Shown here: piece after piece, positions 11,735 through 22,891 of the stretch | Position numbering within the stretch: position 1 is the stretch's first letter | Layout: the number at the start of each line of letters is the position of its first letter | Source: Cunninghamia lanceolata | Taxonomy: Eukaryota; Streptophyta; Pinopsida; Cupressales; Cupressaceae | Direction: 5' to 3' | NCBI GenBank assembly: GCA_027924645.1 | Contig: BSBN01000233.1 | Coordinates: forward strand, 8,698,501 to 8,762,500 | Length of the DNA: 64,000 bases | Notes under the pieces: generated by a model | What the model was told of the DNA's origin: nothing | Seen by the model: the letters and a program-made list of their open reading frames with translations, nothing else | The model's database searches: none | Made by a program: the position numbers and the translations under genes

Positions 11735-12844
11735 AAAAATAATTCTACTATTAATATTAGTTTTAAGGTAAAAAATAAGGGGGCTTTTTTTATTCACATT
11801 GTAACAAAGATGGACATAGAAATAATAAGTTTTTGAAGATACACTGATAGTTGGTACCTTTGTGAGAAAAGAAGGGAAAATACAAGAGTACTACATGTGC
11901 TAGTGTAAAATAATAAAAATGAGTGGATCTCATTTATGGATGAAATATTCTCTTGTTGCACTATTTGAAAGGGTGTATGAAAGGTGGAATATGAACCTCA
12001 TGGTGAAGAAAATCTCACTTAACTTTTCCATATCAATAATCAAGTGAGAGGTAAGAATGTAGATGATATTTTTGCTTCAAGTTCATAAGAAAATCCTTTT
12101 TCATATAAAATGTTTAGTGATCTTGTTTTAGAGATTGTATGCTATATACATCCATATGTTTTATGGTGGTTGCAATGAGGAGTTGAAATGAGCATGACAT
12201 TTAACAATGTAATTTATATGAAGATATTGAATAACTGATGTGTAAATATTTAGTCATGTTAAATGTCATATCTTTTGATGTTTGTGATGTTGTTATGTAC
12301 CCCATATCTCTATGATATAGATGAAATTACTTTAAAAGAAAGAATTAGTTTAGGCTAATCTTGAATTGAAAATATGTTTTGTCACTCATATTTTCGGAAG
12401 TCCAAGATAAAGTTGTTTAGTACTTCAAGATGCAATAAATAACTAGTGCTAGTGGGCTATATGTTCTTCCATTATATAGTGCACAAAAAGTGGAAAGGGA
12501 ATCTTGGATTAGAAATATGCAAGGGTTTCATTCTCAAGGGAAGTGAATAGAATGTGGACAATTGATTCATCAAGGTCCCAATTTATCTCTTGAGTCTATA
12601 TGTGGAAAAATTCACATACACAACTTATTTGAGATGGGTCAAAGAAAAAAACAAAGATATTTCATCAAAGAATCAAAATAGGCCTATGAAGGGCTCAAGG
12701 AATAAGCTTCATAAAGAGGAACCACAAGTGAGACCTTGTGTTGCCCAAGAAATTTAGTTGATAAAGAGGTGGTTGACTGTGTAAACTATTTTTGTTATAG
12801 GGAAGTAATTTGAAAGGTTGAAAACAAGTTAAAAGGCTGCTAGA

Positions 12845-12925
12845 ATGTTGTAAGATTGCAATAATGTAAAATTGTAAATTCTTGTAAGATTGCAATAATG
12901 TAAAATTGTAATGTTGTAAAACTAA
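12845..12925 (+). repeat. Short tandem repeat, unit about 35 bp
   Basis: GTAAGATTGCAATAATGTAA occurs twice, 35 bp apart, each followed by AATTGTAA. Flanking GTTGTAA copies suggest further degenerate units. Confidence 0.75.
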
Positions 12926-13119
12926 CAAGTATGAGGTATTTTTTTGCAATGTGGAAGATTATGATGTTTCGTCAAGATTCAACTATGTATATTTCAAGTT
13001 AAACTCATTGACCCTTATTTCATGAGTAGTGATTCACATGATCCTATCTCTCATGAGCATGAATGGTCCACTTAGCACTCATTACATCTAGGTGATGCTC
13101 ATAGAGGTGAAGAATAAAG

Positions 13120-13268
13120 AACTCCTAAGAGGTTACCCATCCCAGTAGTAATCTAACTCAAGTGAAATTAATCATGGATCTTCCTGCAAGATCAAGCCCA
13201 CTTAACCACTCCATGGTTAAGAATAGTTAAGTCAATGTAGTACTAGGATGGGTGACCTTTTAGGAAAA
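13120..13268. repeat. Inverted repeat built from 5S-rRNA-like segments
   Basis: The right arm (13238-13264) reads TAGTACTAGGATGGGTGACC and continues TTTTAGG. This closely follows the 3' half of plant 5S rRNA, including the internal promoter box C. The left arm (13123-13150) contains AGGTTACCCATCCCAGTAGT, the same region in reverse complement. The two arms match over about 27 bp with four differences. Both look decayed and neither is a full 120-nt 5S gene. Likely origins are a 5S-derived SINE or two 5S fragments in opposite orientation. Confidence 0.65.
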
Positions 13269-14929
13269 ATAACTATTAACAATTAGAAAAAGATAACTAT
13301 TTCTATGAAATAAACAAAATTAAATCTTTAACTTTTAGTACCATGAATTTAGATTAAGAGAAAACTTTAACGAGAGATTGAGATACCTTGAATTATGTTT
13401 ATTTTGTCCTAAATATTAGTGTACCCATTTCAAGTAGATTTGCATAGATGATCATGGAGAGATTCCAAAAATGAAAGAGGGGAGGAAGAAGACATTGATA
13501 AAATGATAGAATTGGAAAGTGAAATAGGATAGATTTCTAGAATGTAGATAGTAATCTACTAGTAGGCAAAGAAGGTGGAATACTAATAGTGAACAAGGTA
13601 ATGAAGAATTGCTAAAGGGAAGTCTAGTTTCAAGTAATGACTTACAATTTAATAAAAGAAAATAAATTATATAGATATTTGACATGTAAGAGATGAGAAG
13701 TAGAGTACTTACTACTTCCTTGAACTAAAGTATAATTTATAAGTGAAGGAAGGATGAGTGGGTAATAAAATCTTTATTTCTCCTAGAAAACAAAACATAT
13801 ATATGAGAAGTGTTCCTGAAACAATAAAATACCATTCTCAACAAGGGAAAAAATTCCATAAAAAGAACCAAAAAAATGTATGTTGTGATGCTTAGAATTT
13901 GAAATTTGTTGAGTCACTTGAAACTATTGATTTCAATACATAGGTGGTTGAAAATATATGATGGGATAGGAAAAACCATTGCAAGAAAATCTCACTTGTT
14001 GAATCTATTATCTTTTTGGGAACAAAAGTTCCCTATTAGGGAGGAATGATTTGCAAATTTTGATTAAGATGTTGGACCATTGTGATGCGATCTCATTTTT
14101 AGATCAAAGAACACCTAAAATCCATGTAAACATGAATTCAAGGGGTTTTTTTGTCAAGAGGAATGTAATTTTCTTAAAGAAATGTCTAGGGTGATATGGA
14201 GTAGCATAGGAATGACTTGAAATAAAAGTACAGGTCTTAAAAATATATGGAATGCTAATTTCATCAAAATCATCAATTTTTATAGGCAGAGATTTAGTTG
14301 TTGACCTCAATAATTTCATCACAAATGTGGGAAAAATATTTTTTCTACTTGTTGGAAGCAATAAAATTATCATAGTTGAGATAGAGCGTGGAATATGAAG
14401 GGTACAAGTGGCATTTCAAATTTCTTGTCCAATGTTCGGTCTTGCATTCATTGCATTTGAAGGGTGTAGGGATGGCTAATGAGTCTTGTAGGGGTTATTG
14501 GAGGTTGTTAGATAGTTTATCTCTTATACTTTATACTTCATATTATTCATTTTAGACTATTGCAAGCATTGCACTAGGGGTTTTTGTCGTAGGAGGCATA
14601 TTATAGGTGGCTTGTAACTTATTGTAGCATTGTTGGAGACTATATTCTCCCTAGTAGCTACTATAACCACATGTACTAAATTCAAACTATTGGCAGTAGG
14701 ATATTAGGTTTCCCTTCTAGAGTTATCTTCCTTGTTAGGGCTTTTCTAGGTGTATCTTACATTTTAGTTTACTTGTGTGCTTTTTATAGTCTTGTTTTAT
14801 CCTTTACATTTTATGTATTGAACTACAATAAACACGTTTAGGTTATTATATTATCTATTTGAGGTGAAGAAATAATGTATTAAGAACTCTTCTAGGATTT
14901 ATGTTGTAGTATCGATTAATAATGACTAA

Positions 14930-16573
14930 TGTGACATAACTACCTAGAAGAATAAGGAGATGAATATGAGAAGGGCCAAGGAAAGAGAGGAGAAGATTAG
15001 GAATGCTATGGATACAAGAGATATATGATGAAGATAAAGTTAGAATGGTTGAGGTCGTTAAGTGTGGAAGAGCCTGAACCTACATCTATCACACCCAACA
15101 ACCCAATAGTTTCCCAAGTACTTGATCTAAACATCATAAATGTTCCATAAAATAATATCCCTACAAATACCTGGACTAGTTTTGTTGTCACTACCACTGT
15201 TGTAGCCCCTTTTGTCCCTAAGCCTTCTGTTTAGTATGGTGATAAAGGGAAGAGACCTTTAAAGGGAATAATTATTAATGAAGGTGGGTCATCTCAAAAA
15301 ATTATTGCAATAGAGGAGTCTGACTCATTAGATCTTCAATTGAAGAAATAGAATGAGCAACTACAAAAGGAGTTGGAAAGAGTAGAAATATTGGCTGTCA
15401 ATGCTGAGATGTAGAGTAAGATTGAATTTCTAAAATCTTCTGTTTGGAATCCTGTAACATCTATTTCTCACAACCCAATAGCTTCTTCACCCATTGATAT
15501 AAATGTTTCGGCCTTTGCTAACCAGTCCAATCCCAACTCTCATGCACATACTTAGTTTGGAGGTCAGAACATGAGATAGCAGGGAAGTTTGGGTGTGGGG
15601 GGAAATGGTGTAAATAGACAACATGAAGATCAGAGAGATCAATTCACTAGAAGACCTATGCAGCCAGATAGATACAGATAACTATGCTTTGTTCAGATAC
15701 TTAGATATCCAAATCCTCGCCTAGATGACATAGGGGATGTGCTATTCAGATTCGCTAGAAATAATCCTATAAGTGGAGAAGATCACCTAAGCTCATTTAA
15801 TAATATTATGGATGACTTTGAGGTGGAGGGTGAAGATGTAATGATGAAGTTGTTTATGCAATCTCTCACTGAAGATGCTAAAGATTGGTATAGAGGCTTT
15901 CCAGCGGAAAGCATTAGGTCATGGGAGGAATTCAAAAGGGTATTTAGAGAATAGTATGGTGACAAGACTGATCCTAGATTCATGTTGAATGATTTTAACA
16001 CCATCAATAAGGTTCACAATGAAATAGTTTCTAATTTCAACATAAGGTTTCAGAAGGCCATACATAGAATTCCAAGTCATTTAAGACCAAATGAATTTGT
16101 ATGTTTAGCTACATATAGCAATGCATTTGATCCCAAAATGGGATAGCTTCTTAGAGACAAGAATCTTTAGACCCTAACAGATGCTTACAAAGTTGCTGTG
16201 CATATTGAAAGCAATAGAAGAGCTATTGGTAAAGTGGGGAAGATAGAATATGTAAAACTGCTAAAAAACCCTAGAGGTTAGGAAAAGCTGCCAGCACAAG
16301 AAGATAAATTGGATAAAGTTATGAGTGCCCTTAAGGACTTAAGTTACAAAGTAGCTAAGAATGAGAAGGGGTTATTCAATGATAGGCCTAATTATCAAAA
16401 GCATGAGAGAATGCCTAAGTTGTCTAATCAACCATACATGGTAGAATGGGAAGCTGGTCCAAAATAATTAGAAAAATGCATCCAATAGAGAGACCCTTGA
16501 CCCCTTGAAGAGATATAATGCCAATATGGTTGAGGATAATCTATGGTGTATAGCATGTCATTCACCTCACTCC
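14930..16573 (+). pseudogene. Gypsy B gag remnant, interrupted by the CACTA element
   Basis: The clearest part is at 15739-15954, where MLFRFARNNPISGEDHLSSF is followed by ALIGNABLE gag phrases VEGEDVMMKLFMQSL, AKDWYRGFP and SWEEFKRVF. These match the Retrotrans_gag pattern seen in the TR-GAG element here (VENEDVVMRLFVQSLEDDAR, then WIDLEVAFLGQFG). Downstream are PSHLRPNEFVCLATYSNAFD, several stops, and finally WCIACHSPHS near 16538, which looks like the cysteine/histidine motif at the end of gag. The frame ends where the CACTA terminal repeat begins. An acidic, coiled upstream segment (LKK, NEQLQKELERVE) lies near 15340. The rest of this element is presumably right of the window. Confidence 0.75.
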
Positions 16574-16576
16574 CTA

Positions 16577-16760
16577 CACTAGTACAAATATGGCAAATAA
16601 ATGACCAAGTGACTAAAAATTTTAGTCACATGACCAAACTTTTAATCACATGACTAAAACTTTTTGTAACACAACCATAAATGACTAAATAAATGACTAA
16701 TTTGGTCATTGGCAAAAAAACACAACTAAATAATTAGTTAGACAAATAAAATTGACTAAA
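16577..16760 (+). repeat. CACTA left terminal repeat with subterminal repeats
   Basis: The terminus CACTAGTACAAATATGGCAA is followed by repeated TGACTAAA / TTTAGTCAC and TGACCAA / TTGGTCAT motifs in both orientations up to about 16760. Such short subterminal repeats are where the element's transposase-associated protein is expected to bind. The terminus sits inside a gag reading frame. Confidence 0.82.
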
Positions 16761-16886
16761 TAAATTCCTCTATTCTTTTTTCTTTCACTTTAGTTTTGGA
16801 GGGAATTAATGGAGGGATTGTGTGTTTATGAATTTTGAACAAAAGGTGAAACCTATGAAGAAGCAAAGATTGTGCGTTTAGCAAGA

Positions 16887-17045
16887 GAAGATTGTTCCCG
16901 GGAATAGGGTATGTAGAGTAGTTGAATAGGAGAAGATTATTCATGGCCACCAAGAATAGGGTATGAGTAGTTGAACAAGAGAAGATTGTTCATGACCACC
17001 AAGAATAGGGTATGAGTAGTCGAACAAGAGAAGATTGTTCATGGT
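16887..17045 (+). repeat. Minisatellite, 49-bp unit, about 3.2 copies
   Basis: Units begin with GAAGATT at 16887, 16932, 16981 and 17030. The second and third are exactly 49 bp long and nearly identical, with a core CCACCAAGAATAGGGTATGA. The first unit is 45 bp and more divergent. The array lies inside the CACTA 5' region, outside any coding frame. Confidence 0.9.
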
Positions 17046-17733
17046 CACAGTTCTTTGAGTTTGGAAATGGTTTTGAAATCATTGTGTGAATGAAGAAAGG
17101 AGGGAATTTTGGGATTTCTAGCTATAGACAACATATATCAAAGGAGCTAATAGACGATAGATAGATGACATATAGATGGCAGATAACAAATGGTTTTATG
17201 AAGTAGAGGTAGGGTTTTCCACATACCTCTATTCTTCTCTTAGCTTGCTCTAAATTTTTGTATCTTTGAAAGCTTGGTGCTCTGTCATTAGTGACTATTC
17301 TATCTCTTTCAATGACTATATGAAGAGGTCTCATGGTTCTTTATTGATAAATTTCTACTTTTGATTTATACTTAGAATACCTTGGCATGAAGGAATTTGA
17401 TGGTCTTCAACCTATGACTTAGAAACTGGCCCTGTGTGTGTGATTCAAGCTTTGAAAGATGATTGTATTTTCAAAATGATTGTCACAAAATAGAGAATGA
17501 AAGCTTGTTGTTGAGAATGCAAGACTATTACATGATTTGTTTCATTCCTTAAATCTGCTCTTCACTATCTTTACTGTCTCTTACTGCTATCTTAGCAGTA
17601 ACCTTTGTCATGAAAAGCTTGTTCATTGCTTCATACATGAACTGATCTTTGTTGTCCTATCACGAACTTGCCTAAAAAAACCTTAATACAACGAAATCTT
17701 TGATGATGACTGCCCTTTGTATGCAAAAATTGA
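17046..17733 (+). other. CACTA 5' region between minisatellite and LARD
   Basis: There is no clear gene. Just before the LARD the + strand can be read as DDDCPLYAKI (about 17703-17732). This recalls the C-P-L-Y-x-x-C segment that precedes the Tnp2 core, and the sequence after the LARD starts PVYANCKLSHLTTIL. The reading is short, so this link is tentative. Confidence 0.4.
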
Positions 17734-18678
17734 TGAGATTAGGAAAACAAAATGAAGTGAAAACACAAACTAATTGCATAAAAACACAAAGTTATACCTC
17801 ACATGAAGACCCAATCTCATCAAGGGAGGAGGAAGCTTGCACCCAAGAGCTCCTAGATTAGATAACCCTATTTGATTCAAATGTGGATTGCTCTTGCTTT
17901 CAACACAAATATAGATGAAGGATTAGAGGATAGATAGATTAGAGATTTGAGAGAAATTTGAGGATGGTTTTGATGAAAGAAGAAGTTGTTATGAATGTCC
18001 TGGGTGAGTGTTTCATTTATAGATTTTTGAAAAAGGAATGGAGGGTGAGGATCAAAAGATGAGATCAATGGCTCTCATTTTTTGTGAATCTTTAATTCAT
18101 AATGGATGAATTAAAATTTCTTTTTTGAGAAGAGTGGGTTATAACAATTGAATTAAGAATTCAATAGTGGAGGATAGTGGGGGACAATTGAATTAAGAAT
18201 TCAATAGTGGATGATAGTGGGGAATAATTGAATTAAGAATTCAATAGTGGATGATAGTGGGTTATGACAATTGAATTAAGAATTCAATAGTGGAGGATAA
18301 TTGAATTAAAGATTTATTTTGGATAATGGAGGAGATTAGCTAATTAAATATTAAGAATATTTAATTATATGTGCAACATGGTGAGGTGGAAGAGATGAGG
18401 TGGAAAGATGAGGTGGATTTTGTGAAGTGGATTTAGGACTTAGGATAGAGGGAAATTGAAATAATAAATATTGCATTTTTATTAAATCAATTGGCTAAGG
18501 TTTTAGACTATTGAATTAATGAAATTAATTCAATTTTGAGGATAATATGATGGAAAATAGGGTAATGAAGGGATAATTAATTAAATAAAAATTTAATTAA
18601 TTGGTTACGAGGGAAATTGACATGTTTAGGGATGTCAAGAATCAGTTCGATGGTAGAAGACATTTTTAGGTGTCTACA
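17734..18678 (-). repeat. 3' LTR of the G-patch LARD (minus orientation)
   Basis: This 945-bp copy matches 24794-25792. Both share an internal array in which ATTGAATTAAGAATTCAATA recurs. This copy lacks one array unit and a short GATGAGGTGGATT segment present in the other, which explains most of the length difference. Confidence 0.9.
18130..18310. repeat. Tandem array with internal EcoRI-type palindromes, in LTR
   Basis: The unit is about 40-45 bp: AATTGAATTAAGAATTCAAT followed by AGTGGAGGATAGTGGG and a variable link. Four units are seen here and five in the other LTR (25200-25400). The core TTGAATTAAGAATTCAA is close to self-complementary, so each unit can fold back. Confidence 0.85.
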
Positions 18679-18691
18679 TTTGCCCCTCTTT
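18679..18691 (-). promoter_or_regulatory. Polypurine tract of the G-patch LARD
   Basis: On the minus strand, AAAGAGGGGCAAA stands directly before the TGTAGACACC that opens this LTR. It fixes the direction of the element. Confidence 0.8.
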
Positions 18692-20385
18692 GAGATGGTG
18701 TTACAGTTAAGGAACATTATTTCAAAGAAGTTAAAACATAGAGTTGGATTGGATAGAAAAAAGATTTTGGCTTAGAAGAATAGGGTAGGGTTTGGCGATA
18801 ATTGGTAAGGGTGATGCCCCCTTGAGAGAATAGGTTGGTTACAAGAACACAGTTGTGCTCGCGAAATGGATGGAACAGATTGGTAGATGTGGTTGGAGGA
18901 TAAGAGGTGAGATGAAAGTGTGATAATGTTGGGAGATTGATTGGTGGATGATCATTGTGCTGAAAATGATTTAGAGCAATCCTAGGTTTGATATAGCAAA
19001 GTGGATATTTTAACCAAGGTATAGAAGACCAGGGTGATGATGTTTATCCAACAGTTGCATGGACTAGACACACAAACAAAGGGATGATCCCATGCATGCC
19101 CAAGATAGTACAACCTTGTCTAGACAAGGGAAGGGGACTCATAGCATAAGTCCTTAGTACACAAAAGGTATGATGAACCTTAGACGCATAAAGAGATCAA
19201 TATGCTAGAACCAACCCTATGATCAACAAGATATGAATACTAGCTTGGAGTAATGAGACCAACCCACAAGCACATCATACAAAAGCAAGACTATGCCCCA
19301 TTCTAGATGTTTTCGCCACATACCATGATATAGTAAGATCAAGGTAGCTTTGATGTGATCTTCGAATAGGAGAAAAGATAAAAAATCAAAAACAAAAAGA
19401 CCAACGAACCAAACAAGTGACCATTATATCTCTTGCCAAGATAGATAATGATGTGATAGATTCTGCCTATCGTAGGAAAGATATATCCTAAGGCAGGGAT
19501 TGATAGATGATTTGATGATGTTATAAAATTGGCTCAAGATGTGATGGTGACAAGTTGTGATTGATGCTGATTTGATAGTTGATGATTTTGATTAAGGACA
19601 ATGCTTTGATAGGTGATGCGAAGCTTGGATCGAGTGTAAGCTTATTGAGGATAGATGTGATGATGATGTGGGATGATGATAAATGTGACGATGATGAGAG
19701 TGTGATGGAGCAAGTTTGATTTTTGTGATGAATAGATTATTTTTGGAAGTTTGTGTGTTTTCTATTGTTTTGGTATATTTTGATGTTTGTGATGTTTTTG
19801 GATTTTTTTGAATTTTTTTATGTTTTTGGATTTTTTAATTTTGTGATGTTTTTGGATTTTTTCTGATTTTGTGATGTTTTTAGATTTTATTTATTTTGTA
19901 GAAAGGGCATGATTTATTTGCCTTGGGTTTCGCATGGCTAGCCTTTGCGCTAGATACCAATGACAAGGGAACACCAAGTCTAGAGGTGAAAGTGATGGGG
20001 TTGGATAGGGGGATTGGCGATGAAAAGATAATGTATAGGAGACTGTGATAAATGGATAGATACATGCAGATAAGGTGTAGGATGGGGGATGAAGGATCTA
20101 GTAGGGAGACATGATAAGTAGGTGGAGGGATTGTTAGTGGAAGATGATAGAGAGGAGATTCATGATAGATGGATTGCAAGATAGATGGATGAGAGATGGG
20201 GATAAGGATTTTCTCCAAGGGCTAGGTTGCAAGGAATCATATGCCCCAATGCTTAGGGTTTTGCATGATGGGTTCATGCTTGAATGGATAGATTTTGCAG
20301 TAGGTGGATGGATGATATACTGACAAAGGAAGTATGTAAAGAGGTCTCCAAAGCATGTTGTTGATATTTTTGCCCCTTCTCTTTA
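18692..20385 (-). other. LARD interior, no recognisable gene
   Basis: Open frames here are short and without motifs. A low-complexity array with TGATGTTTTTGGATTTTTT units lies at about 19775-19890. Purine-rich GATGGATAG-type repeats dominate 19990-20500 and produce spurious minus-strand frames rich in proline, serine and tyrosine. Confidence 0.5.
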
Positions 20386-20855
20386 TCAAGATCTAAGGTG
20401 GGATATGGTAAAAGCAAGATATAATGGATAGGATGGATGGGAAATGATAGGATAAATAGGGGATGGTGGATAGGAATATGAGAGGATAAGGATACATGGA
20501 TAGGATATGCAAAAGGGTGTTATGGATGTGGATGAAGGATATGGTTTTACCCCCAAGTGTAGGGATACAAAATGGATGAAGAAGGGATTACGCATGATGC
20601 CCACAAGGGGTTTTCATCATGGTACTTGCCCAAGGCACCACAAGGAGTGGTTTTCACCATTGGATGGATTTTTTCTCTTTACTATTTTCTTGATTTTTTT
20701 ATTTTTTTATTTTTTTGCTTTTTTGATGGGATGGGGACTCTAGCGTCTGTTTCCATAGCAAGGAGAAGATGGTGCCATGTTGGATAGCATTATGGATGAT
20801 GATTGTATGGATTGTTGGAAGATAGGAGAAGAAGGAATGGATGGTGGATAATGGA

Positions 20856-21344
20856 TTATGCAAAAGCATGGACCATAGGAATGTGATGGGGAAGATATGT
20901 AGGATAGTGAATGAAAGATGGAGAGATGGGAGTATGTGGGAATGTTAAGTGGTGGAGAGGAATCAAGACCAATGGTCGCACACATCGTGATGTAGTCAGA
21001 AGCTTGTACTTTGGATGTGGAGTTGGGAGTAATGGTGACCAGGATGGGGGATTTTTGTATGATCGATTTGGGATTTTAGGGACCCAAATAGACTTAGGTG
21101 TTGGGGGATTGTTAGATGGGGAGTGGGATGCTTGGGATTTTGTGGTAGATTGGGAGGTGGATGCCTTGTTAGATTTGAGTGATCTTTGTTTGGGGACCCA
21201 CACCATTTTTGTTTTTGCTTTTTCTTGTGATGGTGTGGGCTTTGATAGCCTTTGGCATTTTTTATTTTGATTGGAAGGGATAACATCTTTAGGCTTTTGT
21301 GCTTTATGCATTGAGGCATTCAAATTATTACTTTTGAATCCCAT
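20856..21344 (-). CDS. LARD ORF fragment with W-V-P-K motifs
   Basis: The frame is 162 codons: basic and serine-rich, with MVWVPKQRS and SIWVPKIPN about 45 residues apart. W-V-P-K phrases are also seen in gag linkers of plant retroelements, but I cannot name a family. It lies downstream of the G-patch frame in the same element and may be the continuation of one polyprotein broken by frameshifts. Low sequence complexity makes the reading uncertain. Confidence 0.4.
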   Translation of the reverse strand: MGFKSNNLNASMHKAQKPKDVIPSNQNKKCQRLSKPTPSQEKAKTKMVWVPKQRSLKSNKASTSQSTTKSQASHSPSNNPPTPKSIWVPKIPNRSYKNPPSWSPLLPTPHPKYKLLTTSRCVRPLVLIPLHHLTFPHTPISPSFIHYPTYLPHHIPMVHAFA

Positions 21345-21383
21345 GGATTTGGGGGAAGTTTCATATTTGAAAGATGTGTTCTT

Positions 21384-22073
21384 TTATTGGTCTTGATTGG
21401 GAATTTTAGGGGATTTATGGGTGGATAAATTAAAAGTGGATTTATGGATAAATGGATGAGGAGATTTGAGGATGGGGATATTAGGAGTTGGGAGGATGGG
21501 AGGATAAGAGGATTTGTGGATAGGGATGTTTGATGTTGGTAGGATAGGAGGTAGAGTGGATTTGATAGGGATATTTGGAGTTGGAAGTAGTGGAGGTAAA
21601 TTTGATGGAGGAAGATGGATGGTCACATGCTTTTGCAAATGATAGGATGATGGAGGAGGGATGGTGACATATGATTTGGGAGTGTGATGAGATGCACCAT
21701 GTTTGGGATTGGATGAATAGATTTTGGAAGGTGGGTGGATGGTACCAACATGCTTAGAGTGTTTTTCTTGGGTTGCATAGCCAAAGCCATGTGAGGATGG
21801 ATGGAATGTGGTGTGGATGGGCTCCAAGATGCCTTGCTCATGAAGGCCTAAGCCTTTGCCTTGATATTTCATATGTTGGAGCATACGACATGCAATGGGA
21901 TGTTTGGTGCTTTGGAAACAAGATGCGAGTCCAGTATTTGTTGGAAGAGGATAGGTGGTGGATGGAAGTTGTTCACCTCTTACAAGGGAGTCACCACGGA
22001 TGAAAGTGCTTTGTCCAAGTGAATAGGAGGATGCATTTGGGATGGGATTGGTAGATGGAGGTGAAGGATTCAT
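21384..22073 (-). CDS. G-patch protein encoded by the LARD
   Basis: The frame is 229 codons with no stop. Around residues 63-84 it reads MLQHMKYQGKGLGLHEQGI followed by LEPI, a good match to the G-patch pattern (aromatic, G-x-G-L-G, then G-x-x-x-P-I). G-patch domains bind nucleic acid or helicases, and in some retroelements and retroviruses they sit at the end of the protease. Here no protease is visible upstream. The C-terminal half is a proline/serine/isoleucine-rich repeat (ILPTPNIPI, ILPTSNIPI, ILPTPNIPI). The start codon chosen is simply the first ATG; the true polyprotein start may be farther upstream. Confidence 0.6.
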   Translation of the reverse strand: MNPSPPSTNPIPNASSYSLGQSTFIRGDSLVRGEQLPSTTYPLPTNTGLASCFQSTKHPIACRMLQHMKYQGKGLGLHEQGILEPIHTTFHPSSHGFGYATQEKHSKHVGTIHPPSKIYSSNPKHGASHHTPKSYVTIPPPSSYHLQKHVTIHLPPSNLPPLLPTPNIPIKSTLPPILPTSNIPIHKSSYPPILPTPNIPILKSPHPFIHKSTFNLSTHKSPKIPNQDQ

Positions 22074-22399
22074 GGGGAATGGTAAAGGGGTGGTAGAAGA
22101 AGGGTGGGATTAATAAGTTGACCAATAGATAGGAGGGGATCAGGGATGAGATTAGATGGGATGGTTAGATCTTGATTAGGAGAAGGGGTTGATGTTTCAA
22201 CATGCTTTAGATTTGATTCTTGACATTGCTTGTGTGCTTGGATAGAAGTGCGATTGACTTGGATAGATGTGGTGGGTGCTTGGATGGATGCGATAGGTGC
22301 TTGACTTATGTGTTCTTGAACATGGCTACATGATGGTTCTTGACTTATGATAGGGGGTTGTTCAATAGATTTGATGGATGTTGGATTGCATAAGGGTGT

Positions 22400-22726
22400 T
22401 TAATTCCTTGGTAATAGCCAATGGATGGTATCCTTCATGAGTTTATGGGTTGAAGAGCGATATAATGGATGGATAATGATGGTGGTTGGTGTAGGATTAG
22501 GTTGGGGATTGGATAGGTGGGTGATAGGATTAAGTAATGATGGTTTGTGGGTAGGTTCAAGGATAGGTGTGGGACTAGATGGTGGTGTTGGAGGGATGGG
22601 GGATTTGGGGGATTCCATTGCTTTGCTTGGTGATGTTCTTTGGAGGAAATCCCACAAGGATTCTTTGGATGTGATAGTGTTGGGACTTGGAAGGTTTGAT
22701 GGTGGATTAGATGGTGGATGGGTCAT
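22400..22726 (-). CDS. Proline/serine-rich LARD ORF fragment
   Basis: The frame is 108 codons, very rich in P, S, N and T, with SLWDFLQRTSPSKAMESPK as the only non-repetitive part. It lies between the tyrosine-rich frame and the G-patch frame and may belong to the same original polyprotein. No family is recognised. Confidence 0.35.
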   Translation of the reverse strand: MTHPPSNPPSNLPSPNTITSKESLWDFLQRTSPSKAMESPKSPIPPTPPSSPTPILEPTHKPSLLNPITHLSNPQPNPTPTTIIIHPLYRSSTHKLMKDTIHWLLPRN

Positions 22727-22891
22727 AGGGATTGGTGGATTGGAAGATACATAAGGTGATGGATTAAGGTTGATAAGGTTGGAGGGATATTGTGATGGGG
22801 GGATTAGAGGATGGGGATTAGGAGATGGGGGATTTGGTTGTTGATATGAGGTTTGGATGTCAAATATAAGGTGTGCTAGATTGGTGTTCCC

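Larger units (their letters stand above)
11735..14930. other. AT-rich intergenic or heavily decayed stretch
   Basis: I see no coding family here. Open stretches are short and lack motifs. Two local structures stand out: an imperfect tandem repeat at 12845-12925 and a 5S-rRNA-like inverted repeat at 13120-13268. The rest has no LTR, tail or terminal repeat that I can recognise. Confidence 0.5.

Noticed and set aside
13120..13268. A functional 5S rRNA gene.
   Set aside because: Only about a quarter to a half of the 120-nt gene is visible in each arm, with many changes, and the arms are in opposite orientation.
19740..19900. A microsatellite or regulatory T-tract of special note.
   Set aside because: It is ordinary low-complexity T-rich sequence inside a LARD, without a regular unit.
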